The notes: a model not told the origin generated them from the letters alone. A stretch of 64,000 nt of DNA from Pseudomonas sp. MUP55 (GCF_034043515.1 NZ_CP138214.1:372001-436000), one strand, 5' to 3'. Shown: positions 53,963 to 63,761, counted from the first letter of the stretch. A program made the numbers and translations.

Positions 53963-55279
53963 TCAACGGCTGCGGGTGATGCTCAGGCCCTTGAGCAGGC
54001 TGAGTGCCTGGGCCAGCTGGTAATCGTCGTCCTGTGGCATCGGTTTGGCTTTGGCGCCGCTGCCGGTCGGCTGGTCGGCACCGCCGTTGCCATTGCCCAG
54101 GTGGCCTTGCAGATCGGCTTCCTTGTAGTACTCGCTGTCGATCTCGTTGGTGATCTTGGCCTTGCGCACTTCGATGTCCGGCACGATGCCCTGGGCCTGG
54201 ATCGAGCGACCATTGGGTGTGTAGTACAGCGCGGTGGTGATCTTCAGCGCGCGCTCGTTATTGAGCGGCAGCACGGTTTGCACCGAACCTTTGCCGAAGC
54301 TGGTGGTGCCCATCAGCACGCCGCGCTTCTGGTCCTGCAGGGCGCCGGCGACGATCTCCGAGGCCGAGGCGCTGCCGCCGTTGATCAGCACGGCCAGCGG
54401 CACGTTTTCGCTGAGGTCGTTGCCGGTGGCCGAGAAGCGCAGTTCGGAATTGGCGATCCGGCCTTTGGTGTAAACGATCAGGCCCTTGGTGATGAAGTGG
54501 TCGACCACTTCCACCGCCGACTGCAACACGCCGCCTGGGTTGTTACGCAGGTCGAGCACGATGCCGTTGAGCTTCTTGCCGTTGTCTTTGCGCAGCTTGG
54601 CCAGGGCCTTGGCCACTTCGTCGCCGGTCTTGACCTGGAACTGGGTGATGCGGATGTAACCGTAGCCCGATTCCAGCAACTGGCTCTTCACGCTCTTGAC
54701 CGTGATGGTCGCGCGGGCCAGGGTCACGTCGAACGGATTGCCGCCGTCGCGTACCAGGGTCAGGGTGATTTTCTGGCCGAGCTTGCCGCGCATCTTGTCG
54801 ACGGCTTCGGTCATGGACTGGCCGCGGGTCGGCTGGCCGTTGATCTTGACGATCAGGTCACCGGCCTGGATGCCGGCCTTGGACGCAGGGGTATCGTCGA
54901 TGGGGGACACGACTTTGATCTGGCCGTCTTCGGAGCCCACTTCAATGCCCAGGCCACCGAACTCACCGCTGGTGCTTTCCTGCAGTTCGGCGAAGTCTTC
55001 CGGGCCCAGGTAGGCCGAATGCGGGTCGAGGTTGCTGAGCATGCCCTTGATGGCATTTTCCAGCAGGGTCTTGTCGTCCACGGGTTCGACGTAGGCTGCC
55101 TTGATCCGGTCCATGACCTCGGCAAAGGTGCGCAGCTCGTCCAGCGGCAACGGTGCCTTGGTGGTCGCGGCCATCGCGGCGGGCGCAGGCGGTGCGGCCT
55201 GGTCGGCAAAAGCCAGAGGCGCGCCGATCACCAGGGCGATCGTCAGGGCCAGCGAAGTGAGGCGGGACAAATGCAGCAT
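53963..55279 (-). CDS. ctpA: Carboxy-terminal processing protease CtpA (S41)
   Basis: 438 residues. A signal peptide (LTSLALTIALVIGAPLAFA) leads to a PDZ domain (GGLGIEVGSEDGQIKVVSPI near residue 115 on) and an S41 catalytic domain with the serine in INGGSASASEIVAGAL and the lysine in GTTSFGKGSVQTVLP. In P. aeruginosa CtpA, helped by LbcA, trims peptidoglycan hydrolases such as MepM. Its neighbours EnvC and YibQ fit a cell-wall remodelling operon. It starts about 30 bases after the envC stop. Confidence 0.93.
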   Translation of the reverse strand: MLHLSRLTSLALTIALVIGAPLAFADQAAPPAPAAMAATTKAPLPLDELRTFAEVMDRIKAAYVEPVDDKTLLENAIKGMLSNLDPHSAYLGPEDFAELQESTSGEFGGLGIEVGSEDGQIKVVSPIDDTPASKAGIQAGDLIVKINGQPTRGQSMTEAVDKMRGKLGQKITLTLVRDGGNPFDVTLARATITVKSVKSQLLESGYGYIRITQFQVKTGDEVAKALAKLRKDNGKKLNGIVLDLRNNPGGVLQSAVEVVDHFITKGLIVYTKGRIANSELRFSATGNDLSENVPLAVLINGGSASASEIVAGALQDQKRGVLMGTTSFGKGSVQTVLPLNNERALKITTALYYTPNGRSIQAQGIVPDIEVRKAKITNEIDSEYYKEADLQGHLGNGNGGADQPTGSGAKAKPMPQDDDYQLAQALSLLKGLSITRSR

Positions 55280-55309
55280 GTCGAACGAACTCCTAATGTA
55301 GATGCGACC

Positions 55310-56605
55310 CTATCCTTGGGATCGGCACCATTGTGCGGGATCGCTCGGGCGACCCTGCTGACGAATAGCGAAGTACAGCGCCGGCGTGTCCTGACCACCA
55401 CTGTTACCGACAGTGGAGATGGATTCACCGGCTTTTACCACATCACCTGCCGACTTGAGTAACGTCTGATTGTGGCCATAAAGGCTCAAATAGCCATTAC
55501 CGTGATCAAGAATCACCAGCAAACCGGCGCCACGCAACCAGTCGGCAAACACCACACGCCCGCCGTGGACGGCGTGAACCTGGCTGCCGGCAGAGGCGCT
55601 GATCATCACACCGTCCCATTTGGCGCGGGTGTCATCGCCACGGGTTTCCCCAAAGCGTGCCAGTAGTCGACCATCAACGGGCCATGGAAGTTTTCCGCGG
55701 GCTGAAGCAAAAGGCCCACCGAACGATTCGCCGCTGCTGGAAACCAGTGGGCCAGGCGCTGCATGCGCCGGTTTGCGGGGCGCAGGGGCATCGCTGGTGG
55801 CAGCCAGTTCGGCCTCACGCTGGCGCTTTTTTTCGGCTTCCTGCTGGGCCATCAGCGCTTTTTGCCGCGCTTCTTCGGCCTCGCGTGCCTGGCGAGCCAG
55901 GGTTTCTTCGATCGTCTTGAGCACTTTGGCCAAGTCGGCCTGGTCCTGCTCGCGGGCTTGCAGCTTGGCGTCGCGGGCTTTCACATCGTCGTTGAGCTTG
56001 GCCAGGGCTTGCTGGCGTTCCTTGCGGACTTTATCGAGTTCGTTACGCTGGGTGTCGAGTGCGGTTTTCTGGTCGAGCAGCTGTGCCTGCTGATCATTGA
56101 TTTCCTGCTCGACATTGGCCAGCTGGCGCAGCGTCTCGTTGAAGCCCTTCAATTGCGACAGGCGCGCCTGGCTCAGGTAATCGTAATAGGTGAGGGTGCG
56201 GGCAAATTTTTCCGGATTCTGCTGGTTGAGCAGCAGCTTGAGGTATTCCTGGCGGCCGCTCTGGTAGGCGGCGCGGGCCTGGATCGCGATCAGGCGTTGC
56301 TGCTCAACGCGTGCGCTCTGGAGTTTTTTTTTCTCAGCGTCGAGTCGCTCCAGTTCCGACTCGCTCTTCTTTAGTTCTTTTTGCAGCTCCTGGACCTGCT
56401 TCTCCAGCTTGCCCATTTCGGTTTCCGTGCCGCGCAGGTCTTTCTGCACGCCGGATTTTTCTTCCTGGAGCTTGCCGAGCAGCTTTTTCAGCTCGGTAAT
56501 GTCCTGACGCGTAGCGTCCAGCTGTTGTTGGGTTTGCGCGCGCTCATCGGCAAACGCCGGTTGGAGCAGGCAGACAAGAGCAAGGGTAATCAAGGCGCGA
56601 AGCAT
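55310..56605 (-). CDS. envC: Murein hydrolase activator EnvC
   Basis: 431 residues from MLRALITLALVCLLQPAFAD, which gives a signal peptide. Residues about 25-260 are a long coiled coil (QQLDATRQDITELKKLLGKL onward), and the C-terminal 120 residues form an M23/LytM domain (KWDGVMISASAGSQVHAVHG, LLVILDHGNGYLSLYGHNQT) lacking a full zinc site, as in EnvC. It activates amidases at the septum. The upstream 69-codon extension is not coding-like and crosses a REPIN-adjacent gap. Confidence 0.9.
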   Translation of the reverse strand: MLRALITLALVCLLQPAFADERAQTQQQLDATRQDITELKKLLGKLQEEKSGVQKDLRGTETEMGKLEKQVQELQKELKKSESELERLDAEKKKLQSARVEQQRLIAIQARAAYQSGRQEYLKLLLNQQNPEKFARTLTYYDYLSQARLSQLKGFNETLRQLANVEQEINDQQAQLLDQKTALDTQRNELDKVRKERQQALAKLNDDVKARDAKLQAREQDQADLAKVLKTIEETLARQAREAEEARQKALMAQQEAEKKRQREAELAATSDAPAPRKPAHAAPGPLVSSSGESFGGPFASARGKLPWPVDGRLLARFGETRGDDTRAKWDGVMISASAGSQVHAVHGGRVVFADWLRGAGLLVILDHGNGYLSLYGHNQTLLKSAGDVVKAGESISTVGNSGGQDTPALYFAIRQQGRPSDPAQWCRSQG

Positions 56606-56750
56606 AGAGGCGGGCGACACCAGGGGAAAAGGACGGCCTAGTATGCCCGCCAAGCGCTGCAAAAAAAACGCCCAATTGGGGCTGGCGGGCAAGTTAGGCG
56701 CCGAGTGGCGGTGGTATGGCAAAAAGACATCTACCAAACAGCGCAAGGCT

Positions 56751-56841
56751 AATGTGGGAGGGGGCTTGCCCCCGATGCAGTGGGTCAGCCAAATAGGTGC
56801 TGGCTGACCCACCCTATCGGGGGCAAGCCCCCTCCCACACT
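56751..56841. repeat. REPIN between envC and gpmI
   Basis: Paired inverted REP copies in the gap between two same-strand genes. It may weaken read-through from gpmI into envC. Confidence 0.85.
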
Positions 56842-56861
56842 GTTTTGTGGTGTGTGTCGGA

Positions 56862-58388
56862 TTAGACCAGGATCGAGGTTCCGGTCATCTCCTGCGGCTT
56901 CTCCAGGCCCATCAACATCAGCATGGTGGGTGCCACATCCGCCAGTACTCCGCCGTTGCGCACCTTGAAGTCACGCTTGCCAACGTAGATGAACGGCACC
57001 GGCTCGGTGGTGTGCGCGGTATGCGCCTGGCCGGTGGATTCATCGGACATCTGCTCGCAGTTGCCGTGGTCGGCCGTGATCAGCGCTTCGCCACCGACTT
57101 TGTCCAGGGCATCGACGATACGGCCGACGCACAGGTCCAGGCATTCTACGGCCTTGACCGCCGCTTCCAGGTTGCCGCTGTGACCGACCATGTCGCCGTT
57201 GGCGTAGTTGACCACGATCACGTCATAACGCTGATGCTCGATGGCGTCGACGATCTTGTCGGTGACTTCCGGTGCGCTCATTTCCGGCTGCAGGTCATAG
57301 GTAGCGACCTTGGGCGATGGGATCAGGATGCGCTCTTCGCCGGGGAACGGTTCTTCACGCCCGCCGGAGAAGAAGAAGGTCACGTGGGCGTATTTTTCGG
57401 TTTCGGCAATGCGCAGTTGGGTCTTGCCGTTCTTCGCCAGGTAATCGCCCAGTACGTTTTCCAGGCTGCCCGGGGCGAAAGCCGAGGGGGCCGGGATATT
57501 GGCGGCGTATTGAGTCAGCATGACGAACTCGATTTTCGGCTGGCGCGCGCGTTCGAAGTCCTTGAAGCCCTCGTCGACAAACACATGGCTCAGCTCGCGA
57601 GCGCGGTCGGCGCGGAAGTTCATGAACACCACGGCGTCGCCGTCTTCAACCTTTACCGGCTCGCCGATGGTGGTGGCCTTGACGAACTCATCGCTCTCGC
57701 CACGGGCATAGGCGGCTTCCAGGCCTTGCTGGGCGGTGGCGGCGTTGAATTCGGCCTGGCCGTCGACGATCAGGTTGTAGGCTTGGGCCACGCGGTCCCA
57801 GCGGTTGTCGCGGTCCATAGCGAAGTAGCGGCCGACGATGCTGGCGATACGGCCCTTGCCCAGGGCGGCGAAGGTGGCGTCGAGCAGTTCGATGGACGAC
57901 TGCGCGCTTTTGGGCGGGGTATCGCGGCCATCGAGGAAGGCGTGCAGGTAGATCTTGTCGGCGCCGCGCTTGAAGGCCAGTTCGGCCATGGCGACCAGAT
58001 GGTCCTGGTGGCTGTGCACGCCGCCCTCGGACAGCAGGCCCATCAAGTGCACGGCCTTGCCGGCGGCGACTGCTTTATCCACCGCCGCGCAGATGGTCGG
58101 GTTCTCGAAGAACTCGCCATCGCGGATCGCTTTGGTCACACGGGTGAAGTCTTGATATACCACTCGTCCGGCGCCGAGGTTCATGTGGCCGACCTCGGAG
58201 TTGCCCATCTGGCCGTCCGGCAGGCCCACGTCCATGCCGGAACCGGAGATCAGGCCGTTGGGCACGGTGGCGGTGAGGCGGTCCAGCACGGGCTTGCGCG
58301 CTGCGTACACGGCGTTGTCGTGGTGGCTTTCACTGTGTCCGAAGCCATCGAGAATTATCAGGACCAAAGGTTTAGGCGTGGTAGTCAT
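56862..58388 (-). CDS. gpmI: 2,3-bisphosphoglycerate-independent phosphoglycerate mutase GpmI
   Basis: 508 residues from [27 protein letters not shown] lies just upstream of the ATG at 58388. DGFG holds the first manganese ligand, the active-site serine is in [15 protein letters not shown] (about 63), and the phosphatase-like part has [10 protein letters not shown]. It interconverts 2- and 3-phosphoglycerate in glycolysis. The rhodanese-like gene is divergent. Confidence 0.96.
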   Translation of the reverse strand: MTTTPKPLVLIILDGFGHSESHHDNAVYAARKPVLDRLTATVPNGLISGSGMDVGLPDGQMGNSEVGHMNLGAGRVVYQDFTRVTKAIRDGEFFENPTICAAVDKAVAAGKAVHLMGLLSEGGVHSHQDHLVAMAELAFKRGADKIYLHAFLDGRDTPPKSAQSSIELLDATFAALGKGRIASIVGRYFAMDRDNRWDRVAQAYNLIVDGQAEFNAATAQQGLEAAYARGESDEFVKATTIGEPVKVEDGDAVVFMNFRADRARELSHVFVDEGFKDFERARQPKIEFVMLTQYAANIPAPSAFAPGSLENVLGDYLAKNGKTQLRIAETEKYAHVTFFFSGGREEPFPGEERILIPSPKVATYDLQPEMSAPEVTDKIVDAIEHQRYDVIVVNYANGDMVGHSGNLEAAVKAVECLDLCVGRIVDALDKVGGEALITADHGNCEQMSDESTGQAHTAHTTEPVPFIYVGKRDFKVRNGGVLADVAPTMLMLMGLEKPQEMTGTSILV

Positions 58389-58479
58389 AGATCCTCTCGC
58401 GGCGGTAATAAAGGAAGACAATGGAAAAGGGAGTGGCAGTTTAAAGCGAAGTTCCAACCGCGTCACCGCTTTACGGGGG

Positions 58480-58507
58480 TTGGCCGCCCCTGACGGCTGT
58501 GTATACT
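58480..58507 (+). promoter_or_regulatory. Candidate sigma-70 promoter of the rhodanese-grxC-secB genes
   Basis: TTGGCC (58480-58485) and TATACT (58502-58507) are 16 bases apart, about 30 bases before the rhodanese-like ATG. The -10 is good and the -35 is moderate. Confidence 0.45.
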
Positions 58508-58536
58508 TACCGCCATTTTAACGCCCTGGAACCTCC

Positions 58537-58953
58537 TTGATGGTTGATCACCTGATTGCATTTGCCACTGCCCACTATCTGCTCGTGGGTGCCTTCGTCA
58601 TCCTGCTGGCGCTGCTGATCGCTCACGAATTGAGCCGTGGTGGCCGCAGCCTGAGCACTTCGGAGCTGACCGCGCTGGTCAACAAGGATGAGGCCGTTGT
58701 CGTGGATATCCGCCCGGCCAAGGATTTCGCCGCCGGTCACATCGTCGGCGCCCTGAACATTCCCCAGGACAAGCTGATGGCGCGTCTGGGCGAGCTGGAA
58801 AAGCACAAGGCCAAGACCATCATCCTGGTCGATGCCCAGGGCCAGCATTCCGGCACTCACGCTCGCGAAATGCTCAAGTCCGGCTTCACCGCCGCCAAAC
58901 TGTCCGGCGGTATCGGCAGCTGGAAAGCCGATAACCTGCCGCTGGTGAAGTGA
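58537..58953 (+). CDS. Membrane-anchored rhodanese-like protein (YibN-like)
   Basis: 138 residues. One N-terminal membrane helix (YLLVGAFVILLALLIAHEL) precedes a rhodanese fold (AVVVDIRPAKDFAAGHIVGA, KLSGGIGSWKADNLPLVK). The active-site loop reads VDAQGQHSGTHA and the protein contains no cysteine at all, so it cannot act as a sulfurtransferase. E. coli YibN, in the same gene neighbourhood with grxC and secB, likewise lacks a standard site and is linked to protein export. It probably has a structural role at the inner membrane. Confidence 0.9.
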   Translation: MMVDHLIAFATAHYLLVGAFVILLALLIAHELSRGGRSLSTSELTALVNKDEAVVVDIRPAKDFAAGHIVGALNIPQDKLMARLGELEKHKAKTIILVDAQGQHSGTHAREMLKSGFTAAKLSGGIGSWKADNLPLVK

Positions 58954-58954
58954 T

Positions 58955-59209
58955 ATGAGCCAGGTTGTCGTGTATTCCAGCGATTATTGCCCTTATTGCA
59001 TGCGAGCCAAGGCTTTGCTGGATAAGAAGGGTGTTGCCTACGAAGAGATCAAGGTCGATGGCAAACCCCAGGTGCGTGCCGAAATGGCCCAGAAGGCAGG
59101 GCGCACGTCGGTCCCGCAGATCTGGATCGGCGCCAGGCATGTCGGTGGCTGCGATGACCTGTTCGCCCTGGAGCGCGCCGGTAAACTTGATGCGCTGCTG
59201 TCCGCCTAA
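58955..59209 (+). CDS. grxC: Glutaredoxin 3
   Basis: 84 residues. The redox site CPYC (about 12-15) in VVVYSSDYCPYCMRAKALLD and the glutathione-binding loop TSVPQIWIGARHVGGCDDL are intact. It reduces disulfides with glutathione. It begins one base after the rhodanese-like gene stop and lies 34 bases before secB, matching the conserved yibN-grxC-secB order. Confidence 0.95.
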   Translation: MSQVVVYSSDYCPYCMRAKALLDKKGVAYEEIKVDGKPQVRAEMAQKAGRTSVPQIWIGARHVGGCDDLFALERAGKLDALLSA

Positions 59210-59243
59210 CCCCTAAAAGCCCCAAGATAAAGAAGGATCTGCG

Positions 59244-59723
59244 ATGACTGATCAACAGAACACCGAAGCAGCAGAAGCTCAAGGCCCACAGTTTTCGCTG
59301 CAGCGCATCTACGTGCGTGACCTGTCGTTCGAAGCGCCGAAAAGCCCGGCCATCTTCCGCCAGGAGTGGACCCCAAGCGTCGCGCTTGACCTGAACACCC
59401 GTCAGAAAGCCCTGGAAGGTGACTTCCACGAAGTCGTGCTGACCCTGTCGGTCACCGTCAAGAACGGCGAAGAAGTGGCCTTCATCGCTGAAGTGCAACA
59501 GGCCGGTATTTTCCTGATACAGGGCCTGGACGAAGCGTCCATGAGCCACACCCTGGGCGCGTTCTGCCCGAACATCCTGTTCCCGTACGCGCGTGAGACC
59601 CTGGACAGCCTGGTCACCCGTGGCTCGTTCCCGGCGCTGATGCTGGCACCAGTGAACTTCGATGCCCTGTACGCCCAAGAGCTGCAGCGCATGCAACAGG
59701 AAGGTTCGTCGACGGTTCAATAA
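59244..59723 (+). CDS. secB: Protein-export chaperone SecB
   Basis: 159-residue cytosolic chaperone that holds precursors unfolded and hands them to Sec[38 protein letters not shown] and the C-terminal [18 protein letters not shown] are family blocks. AAGAAGGA precedes the ATG. It is the last gene of the small operon and is followed by a REPIN. Confidence 0.96.
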   Translation: MTDQQNTEAAEAQGPQFSLQRIYVRDLSFEAPKSPAIFRQEWTPSVALDLNTRQKALEGDFHEVVLTLSVTVKNGEEVAFIAEVQQAGIFLIQGLDEASMSHTLGAFCPNILFPYARETLDSLVTRGSFPALMLAPVNFDALYAQELQRMQQEGSSTVQ

Positions 59724-59738
59724 GTCGATGCGGTAAAA

Positions 59739-59831
59739 AATGTGGGAGGGGGCTTGCTCCCGATAGCAGGGTGTCAGTCACTGTATCTGTGACTGACCCA
59801 CCGCTATCGGGGGCAAGCCCCCTCCCACATT
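59739..59831. repeat. REPIN between secB and trmL
   Basis: Paired inverted REP copies with a roughly 40-base spacer between convergent genes. The two arms differ at one stem base (TTGCTCCC against GGGGGCAA). Confidence 0.85.
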
Positions 59832-59842
59832 GGTTTTGTGTG

Positions 59843-60298
59843 TTACTTGAAGCCGAGTTGGCGCCAGCCTTCGTAGACCGCCACGGCGACGGTGTTCGAC
59901 AGGTTCAGGCTGCGACAGCCTTCACGCATCGGCAGGCGCAGGCGCTGGCCGTCGGGCAATGCGTCAAGCACCTCGGCTGGCAGGCCCCGGCTCTCCGGGC
60001 CGAACAGAAACGCGTCGCCCTCGGCAAAGCTGGCATCATGAAACGGCCGCGAGCCCTTGGTGGTGAACGCGAACAAGCGTGGGTGGCCCAGGCTTTCCAG
60101 GCAACTGGCCAGGTCGGCATGGCGCTGCAGGGTGGCGTACTCGTGGTAGTCCAGCCCGGCACGGCGCAGGCGTTTGTCGTCCATGTCGAAACCCAGCGGC
60201 TCGATCAAATGCAGGTGGCAGCCACTGTTGGCGCACAGCCTGATAACGTTGCCGGTATTCGGCGGAATTTCTGGTTGAAAAAGGATGACGTGAAACAT
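59843..60298 (-). CDS. trmL: tRNA (cytidine/uridine-34 2'-O) methyltransferase TrmL
   Basis: 151 residues from MFHVILFQPEIPPNTGNVIR, the usual length of TrmL (YibK). SPOUT-family motifs are NTGNVIRLCANSGCHLHLIE, LFGPESRGLP and RSLNLSNTVAVAVYEGWRQL. It methylates the wobble ribose of leucine tRNAs. Its start codon overlaps that of the divergent membrane-protein gene by two bases. Confidence 0.95.
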   Translation of the reverse strand: MFHVILFQPEIPPNTGNVIRLCANSGCHLHLIEPLGFDMDDKRLRRAGLDYHEYATLQRHADLASCLESLGHPRLFAFTTKGSRPFHDASFAEGDAFLFGPESRGLPAEVLDALPDGQRLRLPMREGCRSLNLSNTVAVAVYEGWRQLGFK

Positions 60299-60734
60299 GC
60301 ACGGCTCCGAAGGTAAAGATGCGCTGCATTCTACCCCCGAAGACGACCCAAGGCCGAAGCTATTGCCGCGGGTGCTCGGTTCATTGGCGATTGTCGGCTT
60401 GATGATTGGCTTGATGATCGGTCGCTTGACCGCGCCCGAGCCAGTCGAGCTGCAACAGGTGGAACCTGCGGTGGACGGTTTGGTGGTGTGGTTCAACAGC
60501 GAGCCCAAGCTGCACGGCGAGCATATCGACGGCACCGTGGCGCTGCTGTTCGACGCGCAGGGCAAGGCGGCCAGTGGGCAACTGAAGGTAAACGACAAGG
60601 ATGTGAACTGGCGCATCCGCAAGACCGACGGCGGCTTGCTGCTCAACCTGGTAGCGGCCCGGCCATTGCGTGGGGAGTGGAAGGGCGAAGAGGTCGACGA
60701 CCGCTGGCGGCTGGAGATCCATCTCCAGGAGTAA
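60297..60734 (+). CDS. Small membrane-anchored protein of unknown function
   Basis: 145 residues. A polar N-terminus is followed by one membrane helix (GSLAIVGLMIGLMIGRLTAP, about 28-47) and a soluble, probably periplasmic domain (VEPAVDGLVVWFNSEPKLHG onward). The ATG at 60297 shares two bases with the divergent trmL start; AAGGA lies 11 bases upstream, inside trmL promoter territory. The family is not recognised, and a later start is possible. Confidence 0.7.
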   Translation: MHGSEGKDALHSTPEDDPRPKLLPRVLGSLAIVGLMIGLMIGRLTAPEPVELQQVEPAVDGLVVWFNSEPKLHGEHIDGTVALLFDAQGKAASGQLKVNDKDVNWRIRKTDGGLLLNLVAARPLRGEWKGEEVDDRWRLEIHLQE

Positions 60735-60853
60735 TAAAAGAGGGAGTTCCCGGCCTGCCTGTACCAGGGCTCCCAAAACGGGGTGAAGCCAAAGGCTTCG
60801 GTGTTAAAGAGGGGATTCTCGGCCTGCCTGTACCAAGGTCCCCGAAACTGGGT
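60735..60853. repeat. Imperfect 50-base direct repeat
   Basis: 60735-60784 and 60804-60853 align at a fixed offset of 69 bases with about nine mismatches; the core CGGCCTGCCTGTACCA is identical in both. The region follows the small membrane protein and has no convincing gene. Confidence 0.75.
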
Positions 60854-60922
60854 AGTACTGGGGTTATTGCAGGGGACGTGCCAGAGTTCGCAATTTGCTC
60901 AACAAAAAACTGCAAGAAAGCA

Positions 60923-60947
60923 AAAAGCCCCGGAATACGGGGCTTTT
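60923..60947. terminator. Bidirectional terminator
   Basis: AAAAGCCCCG, a short loop and CGGGGCTTTT form a nine-base-pair or longer stem with flanking A and T runs. It should end the small membrane-protein transcript. Confidence 0.75.
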
Positions 60948-61066
60948 CTGGTTTCAGCGTTGAAGCATTCTTCAGTCGTAGCGATGTTTCGGCTGTCCGC
61001 TCCATGCCCAATGCCGGTTCATGGTGCATTGAATCGGTGCATAACCATGAACCTGATGAAGATCCA

Positions 61067-61160
61067 AATGTGGGAGGGGGCTTGCCCCCGATGGCGGTGT
61101 GTCAGTCAACATCTACATGGCTGATACACCGCAATCGGGGGCAAGCCCCCTCCCACATGG
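61067..61160. repeat. REPIN downstream of ntrC
   Basis: Paired inverted REP copies (AATGTGGGAGGGGGCTTGCC) with a roughly 40-base spacer between the convergent ends of the small membrane-protein gene and ntrC. Between the terminator and this element (60948-61066) nothing else is recognised. Confidence 0.85.
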
Positions 61161-61186
61161 GTTCTTTGGTGGGTCGGAAATCGAGG

Positions 61187-62623
61187 TCAGCCCTCGTCGC
61201 CTTCGTCGTCATCCCCGCCGTCGACCTTCATCCCCAGCTCCTTGATCTTGCGCGTCAGGGTATTGCGCCCCCAACCCAGCAGCACGGCGGCATCGCGACG
61301 GCGCCCAGCGGTATGCTTGAGGGCGGTCTCGATCATGATCCGCTCGAACGCCGGCACGGCGCTGTCCAGCAGGTTCGACTGGCCGCGTGCCAGGGCCTGG
61401 TCGGCCCATTGGCGCAATGCCTGTTCCCAGTTGGTGACCGGGGCCGAATCCTGAGGCAGGCTCAGCAGCTCCGGCGGCAGGTCGCTGATGTGCACTTCAC
61501 GCCCGGACGCCATTACGGTGATCCAGCGGCAGGTGTTCTCCAACTGGCGCACGTTGCCGGGCCACGGCAGGTTTTTCAGGTATTCCTCGGTCTCGCTTTT
61601 GAGCAGCTTCGGCTCTACGGCCAGCTCCAGGGCAGCGCGGCTGAGGAAGTGACGGGCGAGGGTGGGAATGTCTTCGCGGCGGTCCGACATGCGTGGAATG
61701 TGGATGCGGATCACGTTGAGGCGGTGGAACAAGTCTTCACGGAACTTGCCGGCGTGCACCAGGGTTTCGAGGTTCTGGTGGGTCGCCGCAATGATGCGTA
61801 CATCGACCTTGACCGGCGTATGCCCGCCGACGCGATAGAACTCGCCATCGGCCAGCACCCGCAACAGGCGGGTCTGGGTGTCGGCCGGCATGTCGCCGAT
61901 TTCATCCAGAAACAAGGTGCCGCCGTCGGCCTGCTCAAAGCGCCCGCGACGCAGGTTGGCCGCGCCGGTGAAGGCGCCTTTTTCATGGCCGAACAGCTCG
62001 GACTCCATCAAGTCCTTGGGAATGGCCGCCATGTTCAGTGCGATAAACGGCGAGGCCGCCCGAGGGCTGTGACGGTGCAGGGCATGGGCGACCAGCTCTT
62101 TACCGGTGCCCGACTCGCCGTTGATCAGCACGGTGATGTTGGAGTGGCTCAAGCGCCCGATGGCGCGAAACACTTCCTGCATGGCCGGCGCTTCACCGAT
62201 GATTTCCGGGGTGCGGGTCAGCGTCGGCGGCGCCTCCTGGTTCTGCTGTTCCTGGGCGTGCTGGTTGGCGCGCTTGACCAGCGCCACCGCCTCATCCACA
62301 TCGAACGGCTTGGGCAGGTACTCAAAGGCGCCGCCCTGGTATGACGCGACAGCGCTGTCCAGGTCCGAGTGCGCCGTCATGATGATCACCGGCAGGCGCG
62401 GGTGCTGCTCGCGGATACGCGCCAGCAAGTCCAGGCCGCTGGCGCCGGGCATGCGGATATCGGAAATGATCACGTCCGGCTGCTGGCGAGCCAGGCGGCT
62501 CATCACGCCGTCGGCGCTGTCGAAGCTCTGGGTGGTCATGCCTTCCTGTTGCAAGGCTTTCTCCAGGACCCAGCGGATAGAACGGTCGTCGTCGACGATC
62601 CAGACAGTTTCACTACGGCTCAT
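61187..62623 (-). CDS. ntrC: Nitrogen regulator NtrC (sigma-54 activator)
   Basis: 478 residues. The receiver has [18 protein letters not shown] and the phospho-acceptor D55 in [10 protein letters not shown]; the AAA+ domain has Walker A GESGTGKE and the sigma-54 loop GAFTGA; the C-terminal Fis-type helix-turn-helix ([20 protein letters not shown]) binds DNA. It turns on glnA and nitrogen-uptake genes under nitrogen limitation. The acidic tail [10 protein letters not shown] is unusual but harmless. It overlaps ntrB by four bases. Confidence 0.96.
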   Translation of the reverse strand: MSRSETVWIVDDDRSIRWVLEKALQQEGMTTQSFDSADGVMSRLARQQPDVIISDIRMPGASGLDLLARIREQHPRLPVIIMTAHSDLDSAVASYQGGAFEYLPKPFDVDEAVALVKRANQHAQEQQNQEAPPTLTRTPEIIGEAPAMQEVFRAIGRLSHSNITVLINGESGTGKELVAHALHRHSPRAASPFIALNMAAIPKDLMESELFGHEKGAFTGAANLRRGRFEQADGGTLFLDEIGDMPADTQTRLLRVLADGEFYRVGGHTPVKVDVRIIAATHQNLETLVHAGKFREDLFHRLNVIRIHIPRMSDRREDIPTLARHFLSRAALELAVEPKLLKSETEEYLKNLPWPGNVRQLENTCRWITVMASGREVHISDLPPELLSLPQDSAPVTNWEQALRQWADQALARGQSNLLDSAVPAFERIMIETALKHTAGRRRDAAVLLGWGRNTLTRKIKELGMKVDGGDDDEGDEG

Positions 62624-63705
62624 GTCGTGGGGGCTCCTTGTTCCAATGGCAGGAAGATCGAGAACGTGGTGTGGCCGGGATGGCTCTCACATTCGATCAG
62701 GCCCTGATGCTGGCTGATGATGTTCTGAGTAATGGCCAGGCCCAGCCCGGTACCGTCCGGGCGGCCGCTGACCATGGGGAAGAAGATGGTTTCCTGCAGC
62801 TCCGCAGGAATGCCCGGGCCGTTGTCGATGATCTCGACCTTGGTCACCAGACGATGGCGCACATGGCCGATGGTGAACTGGCGAAGGGCGCGGGTGCGCA
62901 GGCTGATGCGGCCCAGGCGCAGCTCGTTCTGGCTGCTGATGGCCTGCATGGCGTTGCGCACGATATTGAGCACCGCCTGGATCATCTGCTCGCGGTCGAT
63001 CAATACATCGGGAATGCTCGGGTCATAGTCACGCACCAGGGTGATGCAACCCTGGCTTTCGGCTTCGACCAGTTGGCAGACGCGCTCCAGCACCTCGTGC
63101 ACATTGGTCATGGCCAGGGACGGCAGCTTGTTGGAGCCGAGCATGCGGTCCACCAGGTTACGCAGGCGGTCGGCTTCTTCAATGATGACATTCGTGTAGT
63201 CCTTGAGATGCTCTTCCGGCAGCTCGCGGGCCAGCAACTGTGCCGCGCCGCGAATACCGCCCAGCGGGTTCTTGATCTCATGGGCCAGGCCGCGCACCAG
63301 CATCTTGCTGGTTTCCTGCTTGGACAGCTGCGCCTCTTCCTTGGTGATGCGCAGCAGGCGGTCTCGAGGGTGCACTTCGAGCAGCAGCAGGGTCGCGCCA
63401 TTGCTCAGGATCGGCGTCACGGCGTAATCGACGGTCAACGTCTGGCCCGTCAGGGCGGTGAGCATCGCCTCGCGCTTGGTGAACGGGTGTGCCTGCTCCA
63501 CGGCCTGGCGCAACGAGCTCAAGGCTTCGGCCGACTCGGTGAACAATTCGCTGATGAACTGCCCATGGCTGCGCTGGCCGCTGATGGCCAGGAGCATCTC
63601 CGCCGCCGGGTTCATGTACTCAAGGCGCAGGTCGGCATTGAGCAGGATGGTCGCGGTGGTCAGGTTGTCGAGTAACAAACGGTGCAGTGCATCACTGATG
63701 GTCAT
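62620..63705 (-). CDS. ntrB: Nitrogen sensor histidine kinase NtrB
   Basis: 361-residue soluble kinase/phosphatase. A PAS domain (about 10-110) is followed by the phospho-acceptor H142 in GLAHEIKNPLGGIRGAAQLL and an HATPase with IVRNAMQAI, DNGPGIP and GTGLGLAI. PII protein controls its switch between kinase and phosphatase. It is the first gene of the pair; glnA, its usual upstream neighbour, would lie outside the window. Confidence 0.96.
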   Translation of the reverse strand: MTISDALHRLLLDNLTTATILLNADLRLEYMNPAAEMLLAISGQRSHGQFISELFTESAEALSSLRQAVEQAHPFTKREAMLTALTGQTLTVDYAVTPILSNGATLLLLEVHPRDRLLRITKEEAQLSKQETSKMLVRGLAHEIKNPLGGIRGAAQLLARELPEEHLKDYTNVIIEEADRLRNLVDRMLGSNKLPSLAMTNVHEVLERVCQLVEAESQGCITLVRDYDPSIPDVLIDREQMIQAVLNIVRNAMQAISSQNELRLGRISLRTRALRQFTIGHVRHRLVTKVEIIDNGPGIPAELQETIFFPMVSGRPDGTGLGLAITQNIISQHQGLIECESHPGHTTFSIFLPLEQGAPTT

Positions 63706-63761
63706 CAGGACCTCTTTTGGAGCAAGGCGCAGGCTTGAGGCACACGCTGATACAAGGAAAA

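Noticed and set aside
53882..55462. Long plus-strand open frame opposite ctpA
   Set aside because: Antisense to a clear S41 protease with signal peptide and catalytic motifs.
60488..62344. Long plus-strand open frame opposite ntrC
   Set aside because: It crosses a terminator and a REPIN and is antisense to an intact NtrC.
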